Part shown: piece by piece, positions 17,299 to 26,509 of the stretch | Numbering within the stretch: the first letter of the stretch is position 1 | How the letters are laid out: each line of letters begins with the position of its first letter | Translations under genes and position numbers: made by a program | DNA from: an uncultured Alteromonadaceae bacterium | GTDB lineage: Bacteria; Pseudomonadota; Gammaproteobacteria; Enterobacterales; Alteromonadaceae | Direction: 5' to 3' | Assembly (NCBI GenBank): GCA_947494925.1 | Contig: CANLWS010000011.1 | Span: 1-64,000 of the forward strand | Length of the DNA stretch: 64,000 bases | The notes under the pieces: model-generated | Told to the model about the DNA's origin: nothing | What the model saw: the letters and a program-made list of their open reading frames with translations, nothing else | Database searches by the model: none

Positions 17299-18129
17299 TC
17301 ACTTTTGCAAACGTTTTATCCAATCAGTTGCAGTAGAAAAAGATTCATTCATATTGTTGTGACCAAGTCCTGAAAACAGCACATATTGGTAGTTTTTACC
17401 GGATTTTTTAAGTTGATTGAGTCGACGAATAGAGAGATCAACAGGCACGCTGCCGTCGTTCTCACCAAATATCCACAGGCCTGGAATGTTCAATTTGTTC
17501 AGGCTTTCCTTCGGATCTGTATCTTTCCCCAGAAAATCGGGCCATACATATCTGCTTTTCCGCGAACGAAGCGCTTCTGAATAGCCAGGAGCCTGATTGC
17601 GATCTAAATCAGAGGTGTATTTACTGTAGATATCTTCCTCGCTCACCTTGCAGACCGGGCCACTCCACAGGACAATAAAATCTACCGGAGATTGCTCGGC
17701 CGCCAAGGGGACAATCCACCCAGCCTGGCTGATCCCTGTTAATCCAATAGGCAGATGTTTGGTTTTCGGGTGCTTTTTCAAAACAGTAATGGCTGCACTT
17801 GCATCCTGGGCAAGCAGGCGAAGATTCTTTTCGCTGACACTTTGCTTGCTTTCATACTCTCCGCCAGACTGGCCAACCCCTCGTTTGTCATACACCAGCG
17901 CAACAACCCCTTTTGACGCGAAGCGCTCTGCCCAATACATACTTCTGCTTTGCTTTCCGGAACCATGCACAAATACAACGGCTGAATGTGCGTCACCGTC
18001 TGCGGGAAAGACTATGCTGCCTGCAAGTTCAATCTTTCCGCTGACAAAGGTTAACGCCTCACCTTTGCTATCTGATGCGTAAATTTGAATACAATAAAAC
18101 GTTAAAACCAATCCTAGTATTTTTTTCAT
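17299..18129 (-). CDS. Secreted alpha/beta hydrolase
   Basis: This 276-residue enzyme has a signal peptide (about residues 1-18). A typical oxyanion segment follows (VVFVHGSGKQSRSMYWAERF), then YDKRGVGQSGG, the nucleophile elbow GISQAGW, the acid in FGENDGSVP and the His in SGLGHNNMNE. It resembles the acyl-CoA thioesterase/BAAT-C-like or YqiA/Fermo-type hydrolases found in the periplasm of marine bacteria. The substrate is unknown. It is transcribed alone, divergent from the nitroreductase gene. Confidence 0.82.
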   Translation of the reverse strand: MKKILGLVLTFYCIQIYASDSKGEALTFVSGKIELAGSIVFPADGDAHSAVVFVHGSGKQSRSMYWAERFASKGVVALVYDKRGVGQSGGEYESKQSVSEKNLRLLAQDASAAITVLKKHPKTKHLPIGLTGISQAGWIVPLAAEQSPVDFIVLWSGPVCKVSEEDIYSKYTSDLDRNQAPGYSEALRSRKSRYVWPDFLGKDTDPKESLNKLNIPGLWIFGENDGSVPVDLSIRRLNQLKKSGKNYQYVLFSGLGHNNMNESFSTATDWIKRLQK

Positions 18130-18321
18130 CTTTTACCTTTACAGACATTCAGGAATAAGGGCCAGGTTCCGCAGATCGGGAACTCACAGAGTAGGTCGTT
18201 GTATATAAAGAGAAAGTTTAAAAGGCAAATCCCATTAAATCCCTAAGTCATCTTTTAACGTTGACCCATTGCTGCAAGGTATGAAAAAATTTCGCCTTTA
18301 TAATCAGACAATGCGAACTAC

Positions 18322-19044
18322 ATGGAATTTTCAACAGCTCTCCACTCGCGCAGAAGTATTCGCGCGTTCTCCAATGAACCTGTGAGTCAGGACATCATTA
18401 AGGATATATTGACCGATGCCATTGAATCACCCTCGAGTTCGAACACCCAGCCCTATAAAGTGGCGGTAGCCACCGGAGACACATGTAAACAGCTAGGCCA
18501 GGAGTTGCTGGCACGCTATTACAAAATCAATAAAATTCAACGCCAACCCTTACCGCTAAAGCTGTTTAACGCAGCCACGAGCAAAGCCATGCCAGATGGT
18601 GATTTCAAACCTATTCTGGGGAAATATCCAGGTATCTTTCAACAACGTAGAATGGAGACCGGAAAAGGACTATACGAAACCCTGGGGATAAAACGGGGAG
18701 ACAAGCAAGCCCGCGATGATGCAATGGCCCGAAATTTCACCTTCTTCGATGCACCAGTTGCTATTTTTATCTTTATTCATCCCGGAATGAAGTTCACTGC
18801 ACTAGTGGATGCCGGGATTATGATGCAGTCTTTGATGTTATCTGCAACTGACAAAGGGCTTGGAACATGTCCACAGGGGGCGTTAGGCATGTGGCGCTCG
18901 CCACTGGAAAAACACTTCAATATTCCTGACGGCTACAAGTTGGTTTGCGGCCTTGCGCTTGGATATCCCAAAGATGATGAAAAGGTGAACTTATATCGCC
19001 CGGCCAAACTCACCTTAGATGATCTGCTCATCCCAGTGAAGTAA
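18322..19044 (+). CDS. Nitroreductase-family flavoprotein
   Basis: This is a 240-residue FMN-dependent NAD(P)H oxidoreductase of the nitroreductase family. It starts with the classic LHSRRSIRAFSNEPVSQDII. The S-P-S-S-S-N-T-Q-P motif (FMN contacts) and GLGTCPQGALGMW, with a C-terminal G-Y-P-K-D, complete the fold. Family members reduce nitroaromatics, quinones or flavins; the native substrate is not evident. No clear ribosome site precedes the ATG. It is divergent from the hydrolase gene to its left. Confidence 0.88.
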   Translation: MEFSTALHSRRSIRAFSNEPVSQDIIKDILTDAIESPSSSNTQPYKVAVATGDTCKQLGQELLARYYKINKIQRQPLPLKLFNAATSKAMPDGDFKPILGKYPGIFQQRRMETGKGLYETLGIKRGDKQARDDAMARNFTFFDAPVAIFIFIHPGMKFTALVDAGIMMQSLMLSATDKGLGTCPQGALGMWRSPLEKHFNIPDGYKLVCGLALGYPKDDEKVNLYRPAKLTLDDLLIPVK

Positions 19045-19272
19045 AACTGTCGCTGTTCTCAATCTGTTGCCTGGGCTTTTCCAGATTACAGTGAACTTCT
19101 GAGAAAATTTTACGGCAAAGCTATCGGTAGAAAGAGTTGGCTGTCTGAACAGCGACATAGTGGAGTATTCTCGAACAAAATTACAATTATGCACAACTAC
19201 TAAACGCTTACTAACAGCTACATAATTCAACTTGCCTGAATATGCTCCTTTCATTTTTCGAAGGAGCTCCAT

Positions 19273-21597
19273 ATGGAATATCGAACCTCAAAACTCAGCC
19301 GTATTTTACCTTTTGCATTGCTCAGTATGATTTTGTCAGGCTGCAATGGCTCTAATTCGGACAAACATATCCCAATTTTAACCGGTACCACTAATATTCA
19401 GTGGACCAGTTATGGCGTGCCTCACATTTCAGCAAAAAACTATACTGACCTTGGGGAAGGGTTAGGGTACGTAATGGCACAGAACCGGTTGTGTAATGTT
19501 CTCGAAGGAGTAATAACAGCCAAGGGACAACGCGCAAAATATTTGGGGCCGGGTAGCGAAGAAAGTAATATTAATTCCGATTTTGCCTACCTTCATTTGG
19601 GCACCTACGTGAGAGCTGAAACAGATTTTTCAAGCCTCCCACCTTCCGTCCAAGACATGATGAAAGGGTATGCCAAAGGGTTTAATCATTGGTTGAAAGA
19701 CAACAACGGAAGTCGTCAAGGCTGTGTAGATTTAGAACAGAATCTCACTCATATTGATATGTATGCACTGAATATTTCCATTAGTTACTGGGGATTTATT
19801 GGCAATAATATTCAGCAAATCGGTTCAGCCAGCTTTGAAAATCTCGAGCAAATTTCAGCTGAAAATTTTGCTAGTACGTTACGTGAGAAAATGAAAGGTA
19901 GTAATGGTTGGGCAATTGGGAAGTCACTCTCGGCCTCGGGCAAAGGTCTGTTGCTGTCAAATACACACCTAGACCATGGTGGAAGATTTCAATGGTATGA
20001 AGCTCACCTTACTATACCTGATGAGCTAAACGTCTACGGTGGATTTCTACCTGGCTTTATTTCTCCAGCATTAGGCTTTAATGACTCTTTTGCCTGGACA
20101 CATACGTGGTCAGCATCGTTACCGGGCACATTTTTCTATTTAATCTCACCATCAGACTCAGACTTGAGTCAATATCAATATGATGGCCAAACCCGTTCAC
20201 TTCAGCCCTTTGAATACAGCATAGAGGTGAAACAAAGCGATAGTAGCTTACTAAATGTATCCCGTGTTTTGTACAACAGTCACTATGGTCCAGTTGTTGG
20301 ACTGGATGACTCGAGCAGGGTAGTGGTAGCGAAAGATGCACCTAGCCTTGATGCTAATATAGCTGAATATTGGCTGAAACTAGCCAAAAGCAAAGATGTG
20401 GAAGAGGCTGTTGCTTTGAACGAATCAGGTTTCAGAACGGGTTCGCAAAACATAATAATGGTGGATGACAAAGGAGAGGCGTTTTACGGCGATATGTCTG
20501 CAGTGCCAGCATTATCCGGGGCTGCCTGGCAGGAAATTTTTGCTAATCCTGAACTGTATCAGAGCGACACATTCGATTTAATACTGGATGGTTCTAACAC
20601 TATTTTTGACTGGCAGGAGGTGGTTTCTTTCGAAAATATCCCTAAACGTCAATCCGATGAATATGTGCAAAATGCCAATGAATCCGCTTGGCTTGCAAAC
20701 CTATCACAACCCATAGAGGAATATTCAGTTCTGTATGGTGGAATAGGCTACGAACAATCACCACGTACGCGATTAAGTCTAAAAATGCTTGAAGACTTTC
20801 GATCTGCTAGTCAAAAATTGACATTGACTGACTTAGAATCAGCAATGGCTGATAAATCGTTGTTTTTAGCAGAAATCACAATAAATGACCTGGTCCAGCG
20901 CTGCACTGCGATACCACAGCTAACAGAGGAAGAACAAACGGTTGACCTCAGTCAAGCTTGTCAGCTGCTACAAAGTTGGGACATGAAAGCAGAATTAAAC
21001 AGCATTGGGGCCAGTATATTCAGAGAGTATGCAATGAACCTGATGTTGCTTAAATCAATACTAGGATGCGAACAGAGCTGCTGGCAAACGCCTTTCAATC
21101 CGCTTGATCCAATTGCAACACCTAGTGGCCTTCCATCTTTGATCGACCCTGAAACCGATTTGCATTTATCTGCATTGGCACTTGCCGTACTCTCTATGGA
21201 GCGAGCAGGAGTCGACATAAATGCAGAACTGGGTGAAGTACAAAACCTCATCAAGGGAGACAGGTCTGTTCCCATCGCAGGGGGATTCGGTGATGTTACC
21301 GGGAGCTTTAGCACGGTTTCAGTCAATGGTGACCCTACTTATTCCTTTACTGGCCTTAATGAACAGGGATATGGCATTAATAGTGGGGATGGCTTTGTAT
21401 TTCTCACAGAGTTCAATGAAAAGGGAATAAAAGCGAAGAGTATTCTTCTTTATAGCCAGGCAAATGCAACGGATTCACCTCATTATTTCGATCAGGCGGA
21501 ATTAGTTGAACAGGCTAAGTACAAAGATGTGCGCTTTACACCACAGGAGATCAAGAATGATCCGAATTTGACACTAGAGGTGTTGTCCATTGAGTAA
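19273..21597 (+). CDS. Penicillin acylase-family Ntn hydrolase (lipoprotein)
   Basis: This is a 774-residue N-terminal-nucleophile amidase of the penicillin/acyl-homoserine-lactone acylase family. A lipoprotein signal (LSGC lipobox near residue 24) suggests periplasmic anchoring. The alpha part contains GVPHISAKNYTDLGEGLGYVMAQNR. Autocleavage is expected before the Ser of MKGSNGWAIG, which would become the beta-chain nucleophile. Downstream GLLLSNTHLDH and FGFNDSFAWTHTWS-like segments are family-typical. Possible substrates are acyl-homoserine lactones or other N-acyl amides; the sequence does not decide. AAGGAG lies well placed before the ATG. The gene has no operon partners. Confidence 0.88.
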   Translation: MEYRTSKLSRILPFALLSMILSGCNGSNSDKHIPILTGTTNIQWTSYGVPHISAKNYTDLGEGLGYVMAQNRLCNVLEGVITAKGQRAKYLGPGSEESNINSDFAYLHLGTYVRAETDFSSLPPSVQDMMKGYAKGFNHWLKDNNGSRQGCVDLEQNLTHIDMYALNISISYWGFIGNNIQQIGSASFENLEQISAENFASTLREKMKGSNGWAIGKSLSASGKGLLLSNTHLDHGGRFQWYEAHLTIPDELNVYGGFLPGFISPALGFNDSFAWTHTWSASLPGTFFYLISPSDSDLSQYQYDGQTRSLQPFEYSIEVKQSDSSLLNVSRVLYNSHYGPVVGLDDSSRVVVAKDAPSLDANIAEYWLKLAKSKDVEEAVALNESGFRTGSQNIIMVDDKGEAFYGDMSAVPALSGAAWQEIFANPELYQSDTFDLILDGSNTIFDWQEVVSFENIPKRQSDEYVQNANESAWLANLSQPIEEYSVLYGGIGYEQSPRTRLSLKMLEDFRSASQKLTLTDLESAMADKSLFLAEITINDLVQRCTAIPQLTEEEQTVDLSQACQLLQSWDMKAELNSIGASIFREYAMNLMLLKSILGCEQSCWQTPFNPLDPIATPSGLPSLIDPETDLHLSALALAVLSMERAGVDINAELGEVQNLIKGDRSVPIAGGFGDVTGSFSTVSVNGDPTYSFTGLNEQGYGINSGDGFVFLTEFNEKGIKAKSILLYSQANATDSPHYFDQAELVEQAKYKDVRFTPQEIKNDPNLTLEVLSIE

Positions 21598-21705
21598 CAC
21601 CACTGTCAATGGAGTCGGCAGTACAAAGCGTCATTGCAAGTAATAGAGGACTAGAAGCAGAGTCATTGGCATTTTATCAAAACTAATGACTTTGCCCTTA
21701 AACCA

Positions 21706-22626
21706 TCAAAAGAGTTGCAATGAAAGGCGGTCCGCGAATTGTTCCAGTGCATAGAGCCCAGCGCTGGAATTTCCATATTTGTTAAGTTTAGGAGACCAGA
21801 CAGCAACGCTGAACCTGTCAGGCACAAATGCCACAATAGCGCCACCGACACCCGATTTACCGGGCATACCAACACGATAGGCGAAGTCGCCGGACGCATC
21901 ATACAGACCACTTGTGAAAAGCAGAGAATTGAGCTGTGAATTCTGTTTAGCATCGATAATAATGTCACCGGAGTGAATATCACGCCCTCGGTTAGCTAGA
22001 AAACCAAATGATCGAGCTAGCTCACGGGTGTTCATTTCTATCGCACAAAACGAAAAATATGCTTTTAGTACGTCTTCTACATTGTTGTCGAAGTTACTGA
22101 ACGATTTCATCAAATAGGCCATAGCTGCGTTTCTGTGGCCATGTTCAAATTCACTGCGTGCAACGTCAGTGTTAATACTGATACGCCCATTGCCGGACAG
22201 CTTTCGAAAGGTTTCCAACATATGAAAGGTAGGCGCTGATAGCCTTGAATACAGCGCGTCACATGTAGCCAAAGCACCTGCATTTATAAAGGGGTTGCGC
22301 GGAATTCCTTTTTCGAACTCAAGCTGGGTCAGTGAGTTAAACGCTGTACCTGAGGGTTCTTTCCCCACACGAGCCCATAGTGAGTCGCCATATCGCTGCA
22401 GCGCCAGAGTCAATGTAAGGATTTTAGAGATAGATTGGATAGTATATGTCGTACTAATATCACCCACTTCGAACACATTACCATTAATGTCATAAACAGC
22501 CATGGCAAAACCATCCTCGGGCGCACAGGCCAAGGCCGGAATATAATCAGCAACACGACCCTCGAACTCACCTATCTGAGCACGCACATCCGTATTGATC
22601 TCTTTTAAAACCTTTTGTACATCCAT
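21706..22626 (-). CDS. glsB: Glutaminase (GlsA/GlsB family)
   Basis: This enzyme hydrolyses L-glutamine to glutamate and ammonia in the cytoplasm. The 306-residue length matches the bacterial serine-dependent glutaminases. The active-site S-x-x-K is in TIQSISKILTLTLA. Other conserved blocks are GKEPSGTAFNS, GIPRNPFINAGAL, and SGLYDASGDFAYRVGMPGKSGVGGAIVA. The ribosome site is AAGAAG, weak. It is convergent with the acylase gene and not in an operon. The protein does not carry the C-terminal extension found in some paralogs. Confidence 0.95.
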   Translation of the reverse strand: MDVQKVLKEINTDVRAQIGEFEGRVADYIPALACAPEDGFAMAVYDINGNVFEVGDISTTYTIQSISKILTLTLALQRYGDSLWARVGKEPSGTAFNSLTQLEFEKGIPRNPFINAGALATCDALYSRLSAPTFHMLETFRKLSGNGRISINTDVARSEFEHGHRNAAMAYLMKSFSNFDNNVEDVLKAYFSFCAIEMNTRELARSFGFLANRGRDIHSGDIIIDAKQNSQLNSLLFTSGLYDASGDFAYRVGMPGKSGVGGAIVAFVPDRFSVAVWSPKLNKYGNSSAGLYALEQFADRLSLQLF

Positions 22627-22975
22627 TAAGCATGATCTTCTTGAAAATTATTGTGAGTAAGCCTTTACGGGCTTCAATATGCATTTAGTGGCAGGGATCT
22701 TAGCGTGAATTTCATCAGTGGTCATGCAATTCCGAATTGAGTTATGGAGCTAGTTCAATCGGAGCTCTTTTTGATATGCGTATTGAATTTTAATTTATAA
22801 TAAATATTGGTTTATTTACTCACGAATAAAAAATTATATGTAAAGGATTGTTTTTTGACCATATTGAATTAAGCTGATATTGAATGTTTGAGAGATAAAG
22901 TATTTAAAAAGAAGTAATTGAATGTGGTAGCGGAAATGTTACCTGTTTTAAAACATACTAATCCAAGGAACACTG
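22627..22975. other. AT-rich intergenic stretch (promoter region)
   Basis: These 349 bases between the divergent glutaminase and small secreted protein genes are unusually A+T-rich, with many TAAT/ATTG runs near 22790-22900. I see no coding region and no certain -35/-10 pair. The right end has the ribosome site AAGGA (22965-22969). Confidence 0.5.
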
Positions 22976-23347
22976 ATGAAAGTTTTAACTATAGTATTAC
23001 TTATCCTGGCGTCAACCTTTTCAATAAAGGCGATGGCGGTATCTGAAATGACATGTGATGTATCAACACAGGGAAATGGTTCATTTTCTCCTCCTGCAGC
23101 CGGAAATTGCTTTGGCTTTGACTACACTTTTCGTAACAGTACTAACGTGACTTTTGCAATCGAGCCGAATGGACAAACGATACTTAACGTTATTTGGATC
23201 CAAGGTTGTTCTGCTTCTAACGGTGCTATGCTTTGCAGTGCAAACCTTAGAGCGTATAAATCACTGACGGCTCGAGCAATACTTATACTTCCCGGAAATA
23301 CTTTTCAGGAAGTGACGGCTACAGCTCAATATGAATCCGGTTTTTAG
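22976..23347 (+). CDS. Small secreted Cys-containing protein, unknown function
   Basis: The function is not recognised. The 123-residue product has a clear signal peptide (about residues 1-21, cleavage after AMA), giving a mature protein of roughly 100 residues. Four Cys residues (MTCDV, GNCFGF, GCSASNG, MLCSAN) suggest two disulfides. The rest is beta-rich with many Thr, Asn and Gly. AAGGA precedes the ATG by six bases. It lies in an A+T-rich patch unlike its neighbours, which hints at recent gain. An inhibitor, lectin or structural role cannot be told apart. Confidence 0.65.
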   Translation: MKVLTIVLLILASTFSIKAMAVSEMTCDVSTQGNGSFSPPAAGNCFGFDYTFRNSTNVTFAIEPNGQTILNVIWIQGCSASNGAMLCSANLRAYKSLTARAILILPGNTFQEVTATAQYESGF

Positions 23348-23370
23348 GGTTGAATTAGCTTGATTTTTTT

Positions 23371-23389
23371 ACGGGGTGACCTACCCCGT
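23371..23389. terminator. Strong GC hairpin after small secreted protein
   Basis: ACGGGGT and ACCCCGT form a perfect seven-base stem with loop GACCT, 24 bases after the stop codon. It is preceded by seven T residues and followed by AATTTAAG, so it is a good stem without a normal T-tail on the + strand. The remaining stretch to 23677 (about 290 bases) shows no gene; it is A+T-rich until about 23580. Confidence 0.4.
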
Positions 23390-23677
23390 AATTTAAGTAC
23401 TTTAGAAATTGGTAATTTAATTAATTCGTTGAGTCTCTTATTTATAATAAAATAAAAATTTGAGTGTCTGTTTATATTTATAAATAGGAGTGTTTAGTCG
23501 ATTGTTTAAGGGTAAAAAAATATCCATGTGTTAAGTTTTTGAGCTTTTTAGTATCTAAAACACGATTTATCTGTTGAATTCATTCACAGGCATTATCGAG
23601 CGCTTTTTGTGCCTCCAGTTTTGCTTTCAGGACCGAATTTCATGACAGTCCAAACAGAGTAGCTTCATTCAATCAAA

Positions 23678-25147
23678 TCAGTCCAAGCGAAAAGCGGGTG
23701 GACGAAATCCATTCACACAGGATAGGTCGAGGTTTTCCGTATTTGCTGCCTCGACAAAGTCACTTAAGAATTGAGCCAGGCACTGAGTGTTTTCTAGCGC
23801 GGAAATGCCATGTGCTGTGTGCGGCAGGGAAATGTGGATAGCATTGTCAAAATGCTGAGCATTTATTTTTCCATATTCTGTAGGTGTTACCGGATCTTGT
23901 TCTCCGGTTAAAATAAGTGCAGGGACAGCAAAGCGTTTTTCCTCGATAGGATGTTGTGGATTAAGGTTCGCCCCCCAAGCTTGGCAGGCTTCAATATAGT
24001 CTTTTGCAATATAAGAACCAATAAAGGTTCCCTCGGCCGCTACCTCGGCTTTTGCTATATCGAGCTGTCCCGTTTCTTCTGGACATACAACTGAAAAGTA
24101 ATGTCCTTCAGGTTCACTTGATTGCGCCTTTTTAGGTACGGCTATATCGATTAAAGGAAAGAAGTCGCCTAGAGCTGCGCGACTTAAAATAAAGGGCAAC
24201 TGGCGAGCCTCTGATGTATTTAACAGCATTATCCATATGGATTCCGCAAAGATATCACGGGTTAATAGTCTGTAAGTCATCTTGCCGTTATCCGGATTGA
24301 TGAATTCAACTTCTACTGGCTGGTTATCCAGTTTGGTGAGTACCTTGTGAAGATCCTCCCTGACTGTTGGGAATCTGCTATGGCATTGACTGTCCTGTTG
24401 GCAATCTTTAACGATACCATCAAATGATTGTTGTCCGAAGCGGGCGTAATCTAACGGCCTTTGAAAGTTCATAATTGATGGCATGGCCAGAATGACACTG
24501 CGAATACTTTCGGGGTACGTATGCAGATAGGTCAACATAAATCTAGCGCCATATGACCAGCCACCAACATCCCAATGGGAATAGCCTAACCACTTGCGGA
24601 TATCTTCATAATCAGCAATTGCATTTAATGTGGAATAGGTCTCAAGGTCAGCGTCTTGTGCCAATTCTTCGCGACAGGACTTTACAGCCTCTGGGTCGTA
24701 ATAACGTTCTAAAATGCGTGGTTTGTTTAGCGCCTTGCAATACAATGGGCCGGATTCATGCAAGCCCCTCGGGTCAATCAGTACCACGTCCCGTTTCAGC
24801 CTGAAGTACTCCAGATATCCGCCTTTCGCGAAATATCTTGCATTGGCAATCATGGAATAGCGTGGGCCTCCAATATGTTCAATCCAGGCGGAATTCGTAG
24901 AGTTTTTTTCGAGTGCAGGCACCACCACAACTTTGATAGGAATTGTTCTTCCTTTCATGGTTTGACGATTCTCGTAAACAACCAAAGTCCCACAAAGCAG
25001 CGGCTCTTCAATTTCATCCAATTTACAGCTCTCCAGCGGGAGTCGCTTATCAGCGTCGACTGCGGAGGCTGCCTCTTGATTGGAATTCCCTGACATAGAA
25101 CAGGACGAAAGCATTGCTGCAAGATACAGAATTATTAATGTGCGCAT
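23678..25147 (-). CDS. TAP-like alpha/beta hydrolase lipoprotein
   Basis: This is a 489-residue hydrolase of the tripeptidyl aminopeptidase/proline iminopeptidase type. It has a lipobox (LSSC) in the signal peptide, so it is probably membrane-anchored in the periplasm. Its core has the oxyanion segment IEHIGGPRYSM, the DPRGLHESGPL block, the nucleophile elbow GGWSYGARFMLTY, and the C-terminal TAP-like domain with LILTGEQDPVTPTEYG (Asp) and PHTAHGISAL (His). It probably cleaves short peptides. ATG at 25147 is preferred because GAGGG lies six bases upstream; a TTG two codons earlier is also in frame. Confidence 0.85.
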   Translation of the reverse strand: MRTLIILYLAAMLSSCSMSGNSNQEAASAVDADKRLPLESCKLDEIEEPLLCGTLVVYENRQTMKGRTIPIKVVVVPALEKNSTNSAWIEHIGGPRYSMIANARYFAKGGYLEYFRLKRDVVLIDPRGLHESGPLYCKALNKPRILERYYDPEAVKSCREELAQDADLETYSTLNAIADYEDIRKWLGYSHWDVGGWSYGARFMLTYLHTYPESIRSVILAMPSIMNFQRPLDYARFGQQSFDGIVKDCQQDSQCHSRFPTVREDLHKVLTKLDNQPVEVEFINPDNGKMTYRLLTRDIFAESIWIMLLNTSEARQLPFILSRAALGDFFPLIDIAVPKKAQSSEPEGHYFSVVCPEETGQLDIAKAEVAAEGTFIGSYIAKDYIEACQAWGANLNPQHPIEEKRFAVPALILTGEQDPVTPTEYGKINAQHFDNAIHISLPHTAHGISALENTQCLAQFLSDFVEAANTENLDLSCVNGFRPPAFRLD

Positions 25148-25313
25148 CTTCAACCCTCAGATGAGTGGTCTGTTTTACCCAAAAAGTATAGTCAGTCAGC
25201 CCGGAAACAGCAGGTTCTTCTATACAGTTTAAAAAAGGGCTTGACCTAAACCTAACTTAAGGTTTTAAGGTGCCAAGTGAATTTACCTGTCAATGCAAAT
25301 TTAGGAGTACAGA

Positions 25314-25913
25314 GTGCAACATATCGCCATTATTTATTTCTCTAAAAGCGGCGTCACCCGCCAACTAGCTGAGTCCGTTATTAAAGGCGCTCAGGAAACG
25401 CCGGATACGACTATTTTCGAGTATCAGATAAGCGGTGAGGAGATAACAAAGGGACGTTTTAAAAAAGATATGCTTTTTGCCAGGTTAAAGGATGCAGATG
25501 CAATAGTATTTGGCTCGCCAACGTACATGGGATCCGCCTCAGCACAATTTAAAGCCTTCGCAGACGCCAGCAGTGAAACCTGGGCCGAGCAAGGCTGGTC
25601 TGGAAAGCTTGCTGCAGGCTTTACCTGCGGTAGCGCCGTGAATGGTGAGCAGACATCAACGCTGGCGTATTTTATGACCCTGGCTAGTCAGCATGGAATG
25701 TTGTGGGTCGGGTTGGATGGAGCAACAGGTTATTCTGACAATGGATTAAATCGTCTGGGTTGCAGCCTGGGTCTAGTTGCTCACGCGCCATCAAATAAGG
25801 TTCATGAGACTGACATTGCAACTGCACGTTACCTTGGACAGCGCGTAGCCACAATTGCCAGAAGGTTTTGCACCGGGCGAGATGAGCCCGTCACTCTCGA
25901 TCCGGTTGCCTAG
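25314..25913 (+). CDS. Flavodoxin-family NAD(P)H/FMN protein (WrbA-like)
   Basis: This 199-residue flavodoxin-fold protein opens IAIIYFSKSGVTRQLAESV, whose phosphate-binding loop S-K-S-G-V-T-R binds FMN. It contains FGSPTYMGSASAQFKAFADA, typical of WrbA/flavodoxin-like quinone reductases. It may reduce quinones or carry electrons; the partner is unknown. The start is GTG with AGGAG at 25303-25307. It is divergent from the TAP-like gene. The next gene begins about 80 bases downstream and could be co-transcribed. Confidence 0.88.
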   Translation: MQHIAIIYFSKSGVTRQLAESVIKGAQETPDTTIFEYQISGEEITKGRFKKDMLFARLKDADAIVFGSPTYMGSASAQFKAFADASSETWAEQGWSGKLAAGFTCGSAVNGEQTSTLAYFMTLASQHGMLWVGLDGATGYSDNGLNRLGCSLGLVAHAPSNKVHETDIATARYLGQRVATIARRFCTGRDEPVTLDPVA

Positions 25914-25995
25914 TATATGCGACTCGCGTCTTTTTTGCTGTTACCTGGAGACCATAATAGATAAACTAGGGTTTTTTGATGAACCCTGTATTTTG

Positions 25996-26490
25996 ATGTC
26001 CCTACCATTTTCCTATAAGACAACTTATACCCTCGACAAAAGCCACTTTAGTGAGACTTTTGATGAGTCAGTTGTTCCAGATAACTCAATGAAGGCCTAT
26101 GCAAAATCGGCTGGATTTGTCTTGTTGGGGCTGATTCTGGTTGTGTTTTTTACTGAGGTTTCACCTTACATCGCATGGTTTGTTGTTGCGCTGGGCGCGT
26201 TGGAAGCATGCAGCGTGCGCTTCAGGAAACCCTGGTGGTTAGCTCGGCAGATGATAAGTAGAGCGGCTAACACAGAGCTGACTTTAACAATTGATGAAGT
26301 GGGGGTTCAGACTAAGTCACTTCACGTTGAAAGCGAACTTAGCTGGGATAACGTGACTGAAATAGAACAAACCCAGCGAGGCTGGTTACTTCATCATGCA
26401 AGAGGTAAAAACTACCTCTCTGGTCGATGTCTGACGGAAGAAGCACAAGGCTTTATCCGCCAGAAAGTCGCTGGCTATATCGAGAGTTAA
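25996..26490 (+). CDS. YcxB-like small membrane protein
   Basis: This is a 164-residue protein with two hydrophobic helices (about 34-54 and 55-75) and a C-terminal soluble region. The latter contains LTIDEVGVQTKSLHVESELSW and ends HHARGKNYLSGRCLTEEAQG, the layout of YcxB-type domains. The function of this family is unknown. ATG at 25996 is preferred over an earlier in-frame start at 25855, because the 47 extra residues would overlap the flavodoxin gene. It probably shares the flavodoxin promoter. Confidence 0.65.
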   Translation: MSLPFSYKTTYTLDKSHFSETFDESVVPDNSMKAYAKSAGFVLLGLILVVFFTEVSPYIAWFVVALGALEACSVRFRKPWWLARQMISRAANTELTLTIDEVGVQTKSLHVESELSWDNVTEIEQTQRGWLLHHARGKNYLSGRCLTEEAQGFIRQKVAGYIES

Positions 26491-26509
26491 GGCAGGATCA
26501 CTCGCAAGA

